Origin: Zygnema cylindricum
Taxonomy: Eukaryota > Streptophyta > Zygnematophyceae > Zygnematales > Zygnemataceae
Direction of reading: 5' to 3'
DNA length: 64,000 bases
NCBI GenBank assembly: GCA_037447655.1
Contig: JBBHKE010002075.1
Span: 65,001-129,000, forward strand
The notes under the pieces were generated by a model. The model was not told the DNA's origin, ran no database searches, and was given only the letters and a program-made list of their open reading frames with translations. This document shows positions 1-13,200 of the stretch, one piece after another. How positions within the stretch are numbered: position 1 is the stretch's first letter; every line of letters starts with the position of its first letter. The position numbers and the translations under genes were made by a program.

Positions 1-567
1 ATTTGTGGAGGAGAGGGAGTGAGTGGTGGAATTCTGCAAAAAACATTTTGGGAGGAGGGAGCGATCCAGTTTTCGACTCCGAAATGGAGGTAAGTTTCAG
101 TTGTCGTTCGAATTTGCTTTTCCTTTTTTTCTTTTTCTTTTTCATTTTGTATTTTAAGTTTATCGACTTCATTTTTGAAGGATAATGTGCAATATACTAA
201 TGTTTACAGCATTTGTACATGTATTTAATATATAATTAAGAATAGGGACCGAGTTGAGAATTTAGTTTGGGAAAAACGACAAAATCTCTCTCTCCCTCCC
301 CCCCTCCCTTTTTTTCTCTGCCTGTCTTCCCATCTCCCCTCTCTCCGGCCAACCTATCCTTTTTTCCTTCCCTTCGTCCCTGTACTTGTTCCTCTCCCTC
401 TCCCTCTCTCCCTCTTGCTACGTTGTACTTTTTTCTTTTAGTTAACAGCTTTTTTTTAAGTACTATGGCTTATAGTTTTTATTTTTTTTTTTTTTTCCGG
501 GCAGAAAATGGTCGATTCCGTTGTGTGGGCCAGAGGAAGTACAAAACTCAAACATGAATTAGTGTGA
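1..567 (+). CDS. 3' end of an unrecognised spliced gene (partial)
   Basis: An open frame enters from the left edge (codons from position 3) and stops at a GAG followed by a good donor, GTAAGT, at 89/90. After a T-rich intron an acceptor (CCGGGCAG) at 504 joins in phase 0 to a short last exon, 505-567, ending in TGA. The visible protein is about 49 residues: a Trp/Gly-rich piece (WRRGSEWWNSAKN) and a tail reading WARGSTKLKHELV. I do not recognise the family. The support is a matching donor and acceptor, phase agreement and a non-repetitive peptide. The alternative is chance, since the exons are short. The gene would be convergent with the GGP-like gene that ends at 2495. Confidence 0.35.
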
Positions 568-2494
568 TTTCTACCCCAAAAGGTGACTTATTCTTTAATA
601 CCCTTAATTATATTGGGGAATCAAAATCAAGATTGTAAATTCTCACCTTTTTTTTTTTTGCGTTATTAAAAGGAAAACGGAGAAATTATTTCCGTTTGTT
701 TTTTTGATTGGTTAGAGAATAGGAAGAAAAAATAGAGGAAGAAAGAGAGAAAATAGAAAAAAAAAGAGAATAGTTTTCTGCAATGAAAACCTCTTTATAT
801 CTTTTTTTTTTATTCTCGAGAGAAAAACACGACAAACTTTTTCGGCAAATAAAGAAAAATAGAAAATTGAATTCAGTTCTTTTCTTTTTCTTAATTTATT
901 TGGTGTACATTTTAAACGACAATAGTTCCCTCCTCTAAAATTGGAACCAAAGTTAAAAAACGACAGAAAGCTTAAATTTTCCAAAAAAAAAAGAATAAAA
1001 ATAGAAACAATATTTTATGGAGGTTGAGGAGAGAATTTGGGTTTAAGAACCCAATGTAGATTTGATTGAAAAGGATTATTGAATATTTTTGGGGTTTTCC
1101 TTTTCGAGTTGACAAATAAAAATGAGACGAGACATGAAATGTCAATTTTTTTCGATATCATTTTTTTATACATATATATTAAATGATATTTTTGACATTG
1201 GAAAAATAATTGTAATTATAATGGTAATGATCATTTATTTATTTAATTCTTATATATTTAAAGTTCATTCTTTCTTTTTAGTATGATGCCTTAGGTTTAC
1301 CACATTCAAAAAAAATAAAAAAAAATACAGTCAACTATACTATGCATTATTACGAAATATTATTGTCAGTGGTACTAATTTCCTCTCCGTTTTTTTTGCC
1401 TCTTAAACACAAAAATAGTGTTAAATGTATTTTACTTTTTAGCACTTTTTTTTTTGCACTTTACAATTTTTTGTACCAGAAGTATAAATAATTAACACTG
1501 AAATAGCCCTAAAAATTTATAATTTTCTAAAAATAATATTTAAGCGAACGTAAAAACATATCTACAAGACAATGTAGATATGAGTTAGGGTGTTTTTATT
1601 TTCCTTGTTGTTGCTTCCTTTTTTTAGGGTGTGTTCTTGTCGCTCTTTTTGTTTTTTATTATTGTTGTTTTTCAGTGTTGGTCATGCCACCCCTTTTGTA
1701 CCCCCAGACTCAGATGGTTTACCATCGTGCTTTTTAATTTATCCTGCAAGTTATACAAGACAATGTCAATATACATATAATAAAACTTAAATCAGTAAAA
1801 ATTACATTCTTTAAATTTCTTGCATTATCGAATTTTGTCTAGTTTTATTATTTTATTAAATAAAATAAAATTAAATTAAATTGAATTTAATAAAATAAAA
1901 TGAAAGCAAATCATATATATATATATATATATATACCTTTGTTCAAAATACTGTAATTTTATCATATGATGAGATTCATGCTATAAAAGCTTTCTTTTTG
2001 TTAATATATATATATATATTTTTCCTCATTAGGGTTATAATATTATAATTTAATACAAAAAATAATTGTCATCCAAATTTTATTTAAATAAAAGTATCAT
2101 TGTTAGAAGCAAAATATTTAGTTATCTTGAAATGTGTTTACATAAACAAAAAAAATTGAAAAATTAAAAAATTAAATTAATAATAATATGAAGTTGCGGT
2201 GTACTATAAAAGGTCATAAAAGTCTGATTTTTGCTTACATTTCACATTCTTGTAAAGAGAAAAAGAGGAAAAAAAAAGAAAAACAAAACGCATTCGAATA
2301 CAAATTACATTGCTTTCACTAAATCTTTTCTTCCTAAGTTTTAACACTGTTAATAAAACCCTAAAATAAAACCCTAATATTATTATTTTATCATGCCACG
2401 ACAATTTTTTCACAAATTTTTGACATTTTTTAATAACAATAGTACATCGCTTGTGAAAACTATTTTAACAACGACTAACTAAAGTGAATATTTT
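568..2494. other. AT-rich intergenic region between convergent gene ends
   Basis: No coding exon recognised. The sequence is AT-rich with T and A runs, TA dinucleotide runs near 1915-1934 and 2005-2020, and a TAAAAT-type simple stretch at 1850-1905. Two TTTAGGG-like motifs occur near 2358-2374. The short open frames here are low complexity. Confidence 0.6.
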
Positions 2495-5400
2495 TTATCT
2501 TTCCCCTTTCAAAAATGTTTTGCAAATTTTTTGTAAAATTAATTTATCATAATCTTGAGCCATCATACTTTCACGAGCTTTTTTTGCAACTTCTTCCTGT
2601 TTTTCAAATTAGAAAAAAAAAAAGAAAAAAAAAGAGGGAAAAAAAAAGGAAAAGGAAAAAAAGAAAAGGAAAGAAAGGAACAAGAAAAGAAGAAAAGAAA
2701 AGAAAAGAAAAGAAAAGAAAAGAAATGAAAAGAAGAGAACAGAAAAAATGGAAAGAGAAGGAAAGATAAAGGAAAAGGAAAAGAAAATGAAAAAAAGGGA
2801 AGAAAAGAAACAGAAAAAAAAGAAAAAGGAAAAGGAAAAGGGAAAGGAAAGAGGAAAAAATTGTAAGAACTTTTGTTGGCTAAAAATTGCATAATGCCAT
2901 TTATTTTCCAATTAATATACGAAAGTAAACAAGCATTATCCCCAAGGAAAAAACAAAAAAAAAAGACCACTTCAAAACAATTAGAAAAGAAAAAAATATA
3001 TAATATCCATAACAACTATTGTAACAAGGACAACTTACGACCGAGAAATTGAACTTTAACAACTAAAGATAAAAAAAAAAAAAAAAACGATTTAGTTACT
3101 TACTATTTTTTAAAATCACACAAAAGATATTTCCAACTTAAAAAAAAAGTGCAATGAAACATAGGACGAAAACTAACAAAAAAACATACAGAATTAAAAC
3201 TAAAAAAATGAAAATGAAAGTGAAACTAATCATAGTAATAATAAAAAAAAAAACAAAACAGACTTGAAAACAGAAATGGGACATAAAATGAGAAACGAAA
3301 GCAAAACTGATACAAACTCTAAAAAAAAAAAGAAACAAACAACGTACAAAAAACAAGCCAAGAACAGTAGAAAACATCTCAAGGAAAAAAAATATAAGAG
3401 CAATAAAAAAACAAACAAAAAAAAAAAAAAGAAAGAAAAACAATAAAAAAACACTGGGAGATAAATAAATAAAACTAACCGATATAATCCCCAATTCGAG
3501 TCTCGTAGAAACGAGATCCTCGACGACATCTTTTCGAAATTCCGGATGTCCTTGAATACCGAGAACGTGGTCTCCCACCGAAAACATCTCCACAGGGGTG
3601 GAGGGAGAGGAGGCGAGAAGTTCTCCTGAGGGAGGAACACTTGAGACCTGAAAGTCCCAAATAAAAATAAAAAAAACGTAAAGATTACAAAAACAGGTCC
3701 CTCTCTCTCTCCCCCCTCCCACTCCCCTACCCCTCTCCCCTCCCCTCTTCCGCTCCTCCCCTCCCCTCTGTCCCCTGTTAGAAATATAGTCTTTGATAGA
3801 AGCTAATTTTCTGACATTGTTTTTAATATCGAAATTCTGAATTCTGTTTTCTAGGATTTCGATATCTAGAATTCTGTAGTCTGTCCTAGTATCTAGGATT
3901 GCTATAATTCAGTCTTTCTGTGTTCTACAGTCAACAGGTTTCTACGTGATAAGATTCAGGTCAAGATCTGTTTATAAATCTTGACCGTGGCTCTTGGCCG
4001 AAAGGTCAAGTGCCTGTTCAGAATTAGAAAGTACATCTAGTTCTCGAGAGGTCACTCTCGAGATATTTTCTCTATTTAGTCTTTTCTTTTATTCTTGTTT
4101 TGTATCAGTCTCATAATATACAACAACAGAACTTTTCTGTCCCATTTCTTTCCACTCTATTTGTCATCATGATCTTTAATAGGTTATGGGCCTGGCAACG
4201 CCAATTCCGTTGCCAAATTTAACGGGACAGATTTTTACAGTTGGAAGTATCAGATTGAGCATCTTTTTCGTCGTGAAAAACTTTGGTCAATCATTAGCGG
4301 CAGTGAAACTGAACCGACTGACGCTGCAGCCAAAACAATCTGGCTCGCTAAAAATGACGAAGCCCACTCCCGGCTCGTCTTGGCTCTTGAGCCCTCTCAA
4401 ATTGACTTCATTCGCGATGCAATTTCTGCTCACAATGCGTGGATATTATTGACCTCCGCATATGAGAATCAGTCTTGGTCGAACAAACTCTTCCTTAAAC
4501 GGCAGCTCAACACTTATCGAAAGTTGTCTACTGATTCCATTCAAACCTATGTCCAGCATCTTAAGTCACTCGCTGGACAACTCAAAAGTATCAAATCACC
4601 GATCTCTGATGAAGATCTTATTTCAGCAATCTTGGGAGGATTACCAGATCACTATTCCTCTCTCATTTCCTCCCTGGATAACTCACCGATTCCTCTGACT
4701 ATTCCGACCCTGACAGCTCGGCTTGTCCACGAGGAGATGAAACAATCATTTCAAACCAACTCCGGAGTCGCCCTGGCAAGCCTTTCACCCAATCCCAGGC
4801 CGTCAAAATCTTCCTCCACCGCCTGTCGCTACTGTCGCGCGTTGGATCACATCATCGATGTATGTCCAGCACTGAAACGCAAACAAGACCGACAAGGTGG
4901 AGCCGGCCGTACAGGTGGACGAGGTCATTTTGGGGGACGTGGATCATACCACGGTCAAGCTTCATCGGCTGAAAGTCTTGTCTCATTTGGAAATACGGAA
5001 TTCTCCCCAACAAATCCTTTCGTGGTATCTCAACCATATCCATACGGGCACTCCTCTACGCAAATTGTTGGATACGGTCCACTCTATCCTACACCTACAT
5101 CTGGTCACTCAACCATTCCTCATCCGACGGTGGACGTCGCTAATATGCCGCCATCTATGACGCAATCCGATTATGGTTTCGCATTGTCTTCCACGGTATC
5201 ATCGGCATCCATCCCCGAATCCACTTGGATTGTTGACTCGGGAGCCTCTCACCACTTGTCATCTCGTGCTGATTGGTTCTCCTCAATATCTCCACTCTCT
5301 CCACCAATGCCAATTGTACTTGGCAACAACAGTACGCTCACGGCCACTCACATCGGCCGTACTGTCAATCCTTGCGACTCCAACCACAAAAACAATATCA

Positions 5401-8400
5401 TACTCTCAAACGTGCTTTATGTACCTGCCTTACGGAAAAATCTATTTTCTGTCGGCGCGGCCTTGAAGCAAGGAGCGACAGCCGTTTTTTCCTCCAATAG
5501 CGTCAGCTTTTTATCTTCAACAAAAACTAAAGTTGGATTCGGCGTGAAACAAGGAGATATCTACATACTATCGTCCTTTTCTCCCATTGGATCAGCCAAC
5601 ATGGCAATAACATCATCAAACATTACCTTTTCCAAGTGGCACCTTCGATTTGGCCACTTATCCGGCTCCAGCCTTCATGCCTTAACCAAAGGTCTTGTAA
5701 CCGGACTGGAACCTTTGGTCAGTCAAAAACTACCCTTTTGCTCCGGTTGCGTTGAAGGAAAATTTCCTCGACCGTCGTTTCCTTCAAGTACGTCCAAATC
5801 CAACGGACCACTTGATCTGATCCATTCTGACCTATGTGGACCGATGTCGGTCTCCAGTCATAACGGCTCTCAATACTTCGTCACCTTTATAGATGACGCA
5901 ACTCGATTCTGTCACATTTACCTGATTCAACGAAAATCTGACACGTTCGCTACTTTCAAACTTTTTAAAGCCAAAGTTGAAAATTTTCACGATTCCCGAA
6001 TCAAAACTCTACGGACTGACAACGGCGGAGAGTTCTGCTCCACGGAATTTGCCGCTTTTCCCGCCGTACATGGAATCTCCCACCAAACGACAACGCCACA
6101 TACGCCACAACAAAACGGCGTCGCTGAACGGTACAACCGTACTGTTATCAATATGGCGCGTTCCATGTTACACTTTGCTGGACTGCCAACTATTTTTTGG
6201 GGAGAATCTGTGACTACTGCCAACTATTTACGAAATCTCTGTCCAACCTCTACTCTTCCGAACCTCACACCTCACGAGGCTTGGACAGGAACCAAACTAA
6301 ATGTTGACCATCTCCGAATCTTCGGTAGCGTCGCTTGGGTAAAAGATCTTACACCAAGCGGCAAATGGAGTAGCCGCGCGAAATTCGGATATTTGGTCGG
6401 TTATTCGACCGAATCCAAAGCTTATCGCATCTGGCTCGTTCAAGAACGCCAGGTCAAACTTAGTCGTGACGTCACATTTGACGAAACTCCACTTCTCAAC
6501 AAACTCCTATACCCTTCCCCTCCCTCTCCTCCCTCTCTCACCAACATCTCCCTTCCCACATCAGCTCCCATTTCCGTCCTTCCTCTCATCAATCTCTCCA
6601 TCCCAACCGCCTCTGCCCCCAATCTAGTCCTTCCCTCCTCTGCTCTTGCCCGAACCGCCTCCACACCTTCCCTTCAATCAAGCTTCTTACCTCTCCAACG
6701 AACCCTCTCAGACCCTTACTCCCTCTCACCCATTAGTCTGACTGCACCCCCTTACCTCATTCCGCGTGCACTCCCGGAGGCTCCTCTGCCCATTCAGCCC
6801 TCTGCCCTCCGGAAAAGTGCGCGCATTGAAGCCCGGCGCGCAGCTCATGGCGCCTCTAACATCGCCACTTTTGATGTACCCTCTTCCTTCTCTGCTGCCA
6901 TGGCCAGTCCCAATGCCGCGGAATGGAAGACAGCCATGGATGCGGAATTCGCCTCCCTAAAGAAAAACGGAACTTGGGAGCTTACGCAACTCCCTAATAA
7001 TCGAAAGGTCATTGGCTCTAAATGGGTCTTTAGAGTCAAAACCAAATCTGACGGCACTCTGGACCGGTTCAAAGCCAGATTTGTTGCTAAGGGCTTTCTT
7101 CAAAAAGAAGGTCTCGACTTCACCGAGACTTACGCACCTGTCGCAAAATTCGCATCAATCCGCATTCTCCTCTCCCTCGCCGCCTCCCAAGACTGGCACG
7201 TACACCAAATGGATGTACAGACGGCGTTTCTCTATGGAGCTCTCAAAGAAGAAATATTTGTCCGCCAACCCGAAGGTTATATTACTCCTGGCACTGAGCA
7301 CCTTGTCTGTCGTCTCCTCAAATCCCTCTACGGCTTGAAGCAAGCTCCCCGCGCACCTTGAAGCCATTCTCATCCGTGAGGGCTTCCGTAAACTTGCATC
7401 GGATTTTGGAATCTTCTTCAAAGGTAAAAACGACTCCCTTTTAATTATCACCATTTACGTCGATGACCTTGTCCTATCTAGTCCCTCACTGTCTGCTATT
7501 CTGCAAGTCAAAGCCATGCTAAATTCGCATTTTGCCATTACAGATTTAGGGGAATTGGAGTTTTGTCTTGGCATTTTAGTCTCCCGTGACCGTCCAGCCA
7601 AAACCCTCTCCCTCTCTCAAGAACAGTATATCGCTGAGGTCTTAGAGAGGTTCTCCATGTCCCATTGCACTCCTGTCTCTACTCCACTAGATGCAAATAC
7701 CAAACTCATTGCAAACTCCGGTGGGCCTGTCCACGGAGACATACATGACTTATATAGATCCATTGTCGGCAGCCTAATGTATGCAATGACTGGCACTCGG
7801 CCAGACATTGCTGTAGCGGTCGGGCATCTGAGTCAATTTGTTTCTAACCCAACCCCTGAGCACCTCCTTGCGGCTAAGCGAGTCCTCCGCTATCTGCAAG
7901 GCACCAAGTCCCTCCGCCTTACCTTCTCCGGTGGTGACTCTCCTATTCTTATTGGCTTTTGCGATGCGGACTGGGGGGGAGACCTTGATACCCGCCGCTC
8001 CACCTCTGGTGTCTGCTTCTCACTCGGAGGAGCTCTTGTTTCCTGGGCCTCCAAAAAGCAACCCACTGTTGCTTTGTCCTCAACTGAGGCTGAATATATG
8101 GCAGCGACCCATGCTGCCAAGGAAGCAATCTGGCTCCGATCCCTCCTTGCAAATCTTCAATTCCCTCAGACTTCCCCCACTCAGATATTCTGCGACTCCC
8201 AAGGTGCCCTCGCCCTAATGAGTAACCCGGTTCATCACCGACGAACCAAGCACATAGACATTCAGTTTCACTTCACTCGGGAAACTATCGCGGCTGGAGC
8301 TCTCACTTTCCAATACTGCCAGACTTCTCTCCAGATGGCAGACTTTCTTACCAAATCTCTCCATCGACCTCAGTTCGAATTACATCGAGTTTCTGCTGAT

Positions 8401-10246
8401 CTTACCTTCTAACAAAGAGGGGGAGTGTTAGAAATATAGTCTTTGATAGAAGCTAAGTTTCTGACATTGTTTTTAATATCGAAATTCTGAATTCTGTTTC
8501 CTAGGATTTCGATATCTAGAATTCTGTAGTCTGTCCTAGTATCTAGGATTGCTATAATTCAGTCTTTCTGTGTTCTACAGTCAACAGGTTTCTACGTGAT
8601 AAGATTCAGGTCAAGATCTGTTTATAAATCTTGACCGTGGCTCTTGGCCGAAAGGTCAAGTGCCTGTTCAGAATTAGAAAGTACATCTAGTTCTCGAGAG
8701 GTCACTCTCGAGATATTTTCTCTATTTAGTCTTTTCTTTTATTCTTGTTTTGTATCAGTCTCATAATATACAACAACAGAACTTTTCTGTCCCATTTCTT
8801 TCCACTCTATTTGTCATCATGACTTCATCTTTAATATCCCCTCCCTCCCTCCCTCCCTCCCTCCCTCCCTCCCTCCCTCCCTTGTAGAGTTGTTACCCCA
8901 AATCCACAAAGTCCGTATATCGCTATAAGAGTAAAAATAAAATTCAGTGTGGATTTTATATTAATTTTATTAATTCTAATTTACTAAATTAAAAAAATAA
9001 TATTAGGTTGGATTTTACATTAGTGATATTGATTCTAATCTATTAGATTAAAGAATTTACTATTAGTGTGGGGTGATGTTATTAATTCTAATTAATTAGA
9101 ATAAAGAAATTATTATCGTGGGTTTTTTATTAGTGTTTATTGATTCTAATCAATTAGAGTAAAGAGGTAACTATTATTGTGGGATTTAATTGATGTTACT
9201 AATTCTTTTTTCTTTAATAAAGAAATTATTAGTTTGGGGTTTATATTAGTGTTTATTAATTCGAATTCATATGGTAATTACACGAGAGAGAAATTTACCC
9301 TCCAGTCGAATTGTATAATTTTTACGGAAAAAATTACGCAATACTACTCAAAAAAACTGTACAAATTGTACGATTTACCCTCGAAACGAGCATAAACCTT
9401 TGATAGTGAAATAACCGTATCAGTTCCAAATGTGAATGATTTTGAGAATTTTAATAAAGAATAAAGCAATTAGTGATAACTGTCCACACTAATTTGTGGT
9501 CAAAGGGAAAAACAGACCAACACCGAATTAGTGTGACTAACACTAATAGCGATTTATGGTGTACATATCAATAAAAAACTTGGAAACGAAGGAAAAGAAC
9601 CTACATCCCTTCCTCTCCCTTTCCCTTTTCCTCCCCCTCTCTCTCTCCCTCCCTCCCTTTCTCCCCCACCATCCACCCGATTCTGAAGAACTCCCAATAT
9701 TCTGATGGCGCATGGCGATCTCTCTCTTCCTCCCTCCCTCTCCCACTCTTTTCCCCCTCTCTCACTCTCTTACTCTCCCCGTTCCGTTCTCTCCCTCTCC
9801 TTCTCTCATCCTCTCCCTCTCCCTCTTTCCCTCTCCCTTTCTCTTCATCTCCCACTCTCTTCCTCTCCCTCTCTCTTCCTCTCCCTCTCTTCCTCTCCCT
9901 CTCTCTTCCTCTCCCTCTCTCTTCCTCTTCCCCTCTCTTCCTCTCCCTCTCTCTTCCTCTCCCTCTCCGCCCACCTGATCTTGATGAACACCCAATATCC
10001 TGATGACAGGTGGCAAGTTTTTTCCATACGGTTTTTTCTCGAGAGAGGGATTTATTTCCACTTCTTTCATTCCCACACTCCATCCCACTTTCGATCTCCC
10101 TGTCTCTCCTCCGAGAGCTCGACTGAGAACCTGTTCTGTGCTCAAACAGTTTTACGGAATTAGTTTTTGTGATGTGCAACAATCCCCCTGACCCTCTCAG
10201 TTGCCTCTGTCGGTACTTTCTCTCCTCTCGCTCTCTTTCTCTTTCG

Positions 10247-10293
<47 letters not shown>

Positions 10294-13200
10294 TCTCTCT
10301 TTTTCTCTTTTGCTCTCCCTCTCTCCCTTTCTTGGTTCTTTGTCTCGGTTCTCTTACATCAATTATAACTCTTGAATGTCTTTCTTGGTTGTCTCTCTTC
10401 CTCTCTCAGGTTTTGTCTCGGTTCTCTCTTCCTCTCCTCCCGTCTCTCCCTCCCTCTCTCCCTGCCTCACTCTCTCCCTTCCTCCCTCCCTTTCCCCCCT
10501 CCCTCGCTCCCTCTCTCCCCCCCCGTCCCTCCCTCCCTCCCTCCCTCCCTCCCTCCCTCCCTCCCTCCTCCCTCCCTCGCCACTCCCCCTTCCCCCTCTC
10601 TCTCTCCCTTCCCTCTCTCTCAGGTCTTAATTCCTGCTCTGTTCTGTCTCAGTTTTCTCTCTCAGTTCTCTCTCTCTCATCAGTTATCTCTATCGGTTGT
10701 CTCTCCGTTCTCTCTCTCACATACATGAGTTATCCCTCTCCCTTCCCTTTTTTGGTCACGAATATGGGATAAAAAGAAAATTGAGCTATCGATCTCGATT
10801 TGTCGATCCGCAATAAATTTGGAGAATATGATAATTTACAATCAGAATAATAATAGAAAAAATTGACAGTGAAATAGTGGAAAATTTTAATACAGTAACT
10901 TAATTTAAACCTCCAGGCACAAAAATTATGCGTACACTATTAACTTTTGAATGCAGATTATATTCTCTATGCACTAATTTTTTGTATGCAAATTATTAAT
11001 TCTTAATGTCCAATAAATTTTGTATTACACACTAATTTCTTTAGCTAAGGTCTGAAACAATATTAATTTATACGTGCACATTAAATTCTGTATTACAAAA
11101 GGAGAAAAATCCTCTATTGCAAATGGTAAAATTTTGAAATCATATTTTCTGTACCTGGTGACCAAAACAAACACCGAGAATCTTTTTCTTCCTCTCGTGA
11201 AGTTCCTGAAGGGTTTCGCATAATTTTTTGATCCACTCATCCGTTCCATGGGCATCGTGTCGACTTCCCGTGACGACCCATCCGTTATACTAACAAAAGA
11301 AAGAAACAAATTAACCTGCCTATTAGAGACATTGATTATTGTCAAAGATCGGTGAAATCGTTCATCCTAAAAAACCCTAAAAAACTCTAAAAGCTAAAAC
11401 ATTATTTTCCAATAGATTATCGGGTTTTTAACAATCGGCAAATCCATGCACAAATGGAAGGAATCAATGCACTTGGTTCTTGATAATAATTTGAATTAAT
11501 CCCCGAATAAACCTCAAATCGAGCAAAAAGGAAAAATACAACGTAAAATGTTTCACAATAATCGACAAAATAATCCACAAAAGAAATGATTAATGGACAT
11601 TGATTTTTTTTCTATGCGGCGAATGTCAACTGTTACTCCTGGATTCCACTTTTCAAGGTTCCATGTTCAAATGTATGGCCACCCACACACATAATTAGTG
11701 TGGATCATCCTAACCTCGGATCATAGTGTACATTCAATAGGTCCCTTCGTTATTGGCATTTCGGATGTTGCCACAAGTGAAATTTATCTCTCTCGCCCCC
11801 CCTCTCTTGTTATCTCTCCCTCTTCCCTCCCTCACTCTACCTTGCTCACTTTCTCCCTCTCTCCCTCTCTCCCCTTCTCTATCACCCCAATGGCACTGGA
11901 TTCAGGTCATTCTCAGCATTTCGATTATGTCGCACATGAATTAGTGTGAATCGCATTAACAGCAAGAGAAGTCCACATTCTCTCTCTACGACCTCCTTTG
12001 AAGAATTTCATGTTGTCGAGGCATACACATTTTAGTGTGGATCAACCCTAGAAGAGTGGTTGTGAGTTGATCCTCACCCTCTTTTCCCATGGAAGTTGTA
12101 CTTCCACACGTCAATTAGTGTAGATCATGTCAACAAAAAAAGAGTTTGATAATTCTAAAAGTGGTGGGTGGTGTAGAGTGGGTCGAAACGGGATCATATT
12201 AGAAATTACCTTCCCATCTGTTATATGCATTACACATGAAGGATTGGATTGGATTTTATCCTCGACTTGGATTTCCAAAAGGTTGTTTCAATGTCGCACA
12301 TGAAGAAGTGTGGATTGAATTTTGTTTATTGCGTTTATTGAATTGCGTAACATAAAAGCTTTTTTATTGCTTGGTTTTAAAAGTCACACAAAAAAAATAA
12401 GCGTAGATTGGATTGGTTTCGTCGTAAATGTTTCTCTCCCGACGACAGTTTGAACGACACAAAAAATAGTGTAGATTGCTCTGGGTTTTTCCTGGACGCA
12501 TTCCTATCAGTGGTTTAAGTGTTGCAAGTAAATTAATGTAGATTCATTTTGAGTATAGTTTCAAGGCTCCCTCCCTTCCCTATTGTTTGGTTAAAATGGC
12601 ACACATGAACAGAATGTGGATCTAATTGGGCTTGTTTTTGGTGTTCTTTTATGTCACACACTCATATTAGTGAGGATCAAATTTTAGTATAAACTAAAGG
12701 TTAACTTTCCCATTGCTTAATTGAAATGTCAGACACAATTAGTGGGATTGAATCTGTGTTTTACCTTTTCTACCACATTGTTAAAAACTTTTATCGTCAA
12801 ACATAAATCAGTGATCTGAATGTTGCCTTACCCATCGAATAAATTAAGCCTGTCGTAGACAAATTAGTGTGGATTTACTTTTGAGTTTGTTCTCAAGTTT
12901 ACATTCGTCGTTGTTCGATTTGAATGCCACACGTTTATTAGAGTGGATTAACGTTGACCCACGGTAAATATCAATTTTGCACACAAATTAGTAGTGTTGT
13001 GCATGGGGTAATTTTTTATCGCGATAAATTCGAAAACCGATTAAAGGGTTTTTTAGGGTTTTTCATATCATCGGTTATTGAACGTTGAGGGGTCCCGATA
13101 CATCGCTCCAGAACCAACAAAACTATTGCCGATAATTATCGGTTTGGGGGGTTGCCCGTACAAAAAGTACGGAACTATGGTAAGAAAATAAAGTACGAAA

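Larger units (their letters stand above)
3776..8836 (+). mobile_element. Ty1/copia LTR retrotransposon inside GGP intron 4
   Basis: Complete element of 5061 bp with 5' LTR, tRNA primer site, gag-pol, polypurine tract and 3' LTR, flanked by a 5-bp target duplication TCCCC (3771-3775 and 8837-8841). Domain order is gag, zinc knuckle, protease, integrase, reverse transcriptase, RNase H, which is the copia order (integrase before RT). It lies antisense to the host gene within intron 4. The LTRs differ only at two substitutions I can see (near 3808/8458 and 3850/8500) and one 5-bp indel, so the insertion is young. It is now defective: the start codon is out of frame in the 5' LTR version and the RT has a frameshift. 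Confidence 0.95.

Noticed and set aside
2515-3015. Open frames on both strands (Lys/Glu/Arg-rich and Phe/Ser-rich)
   Set aside because: Artefacts of the A/G-rich intron 5 of the GGP-like gene, overlapping its true last exon in another frame.
6465-6472. TGACGTCA inside the copia element as a regulatory site
   Set aside because: It lies in the coding sequence of the polyprotein, where conservation of the codons explains it better.
8935-9265. Possible CRISPR-like array
   Set aside because: Units are degenerate over their whole length with no constant repeat and variable spacer pattern; this is a eukaryotic minisatellite.
9601-10772. Long Ser/Leu/Pro- and Arg/Glu-rich open frames
   Set aside because: Pyrimidine arrays in GGP introns; the only real coding here is exon 4 at 9975-10130.
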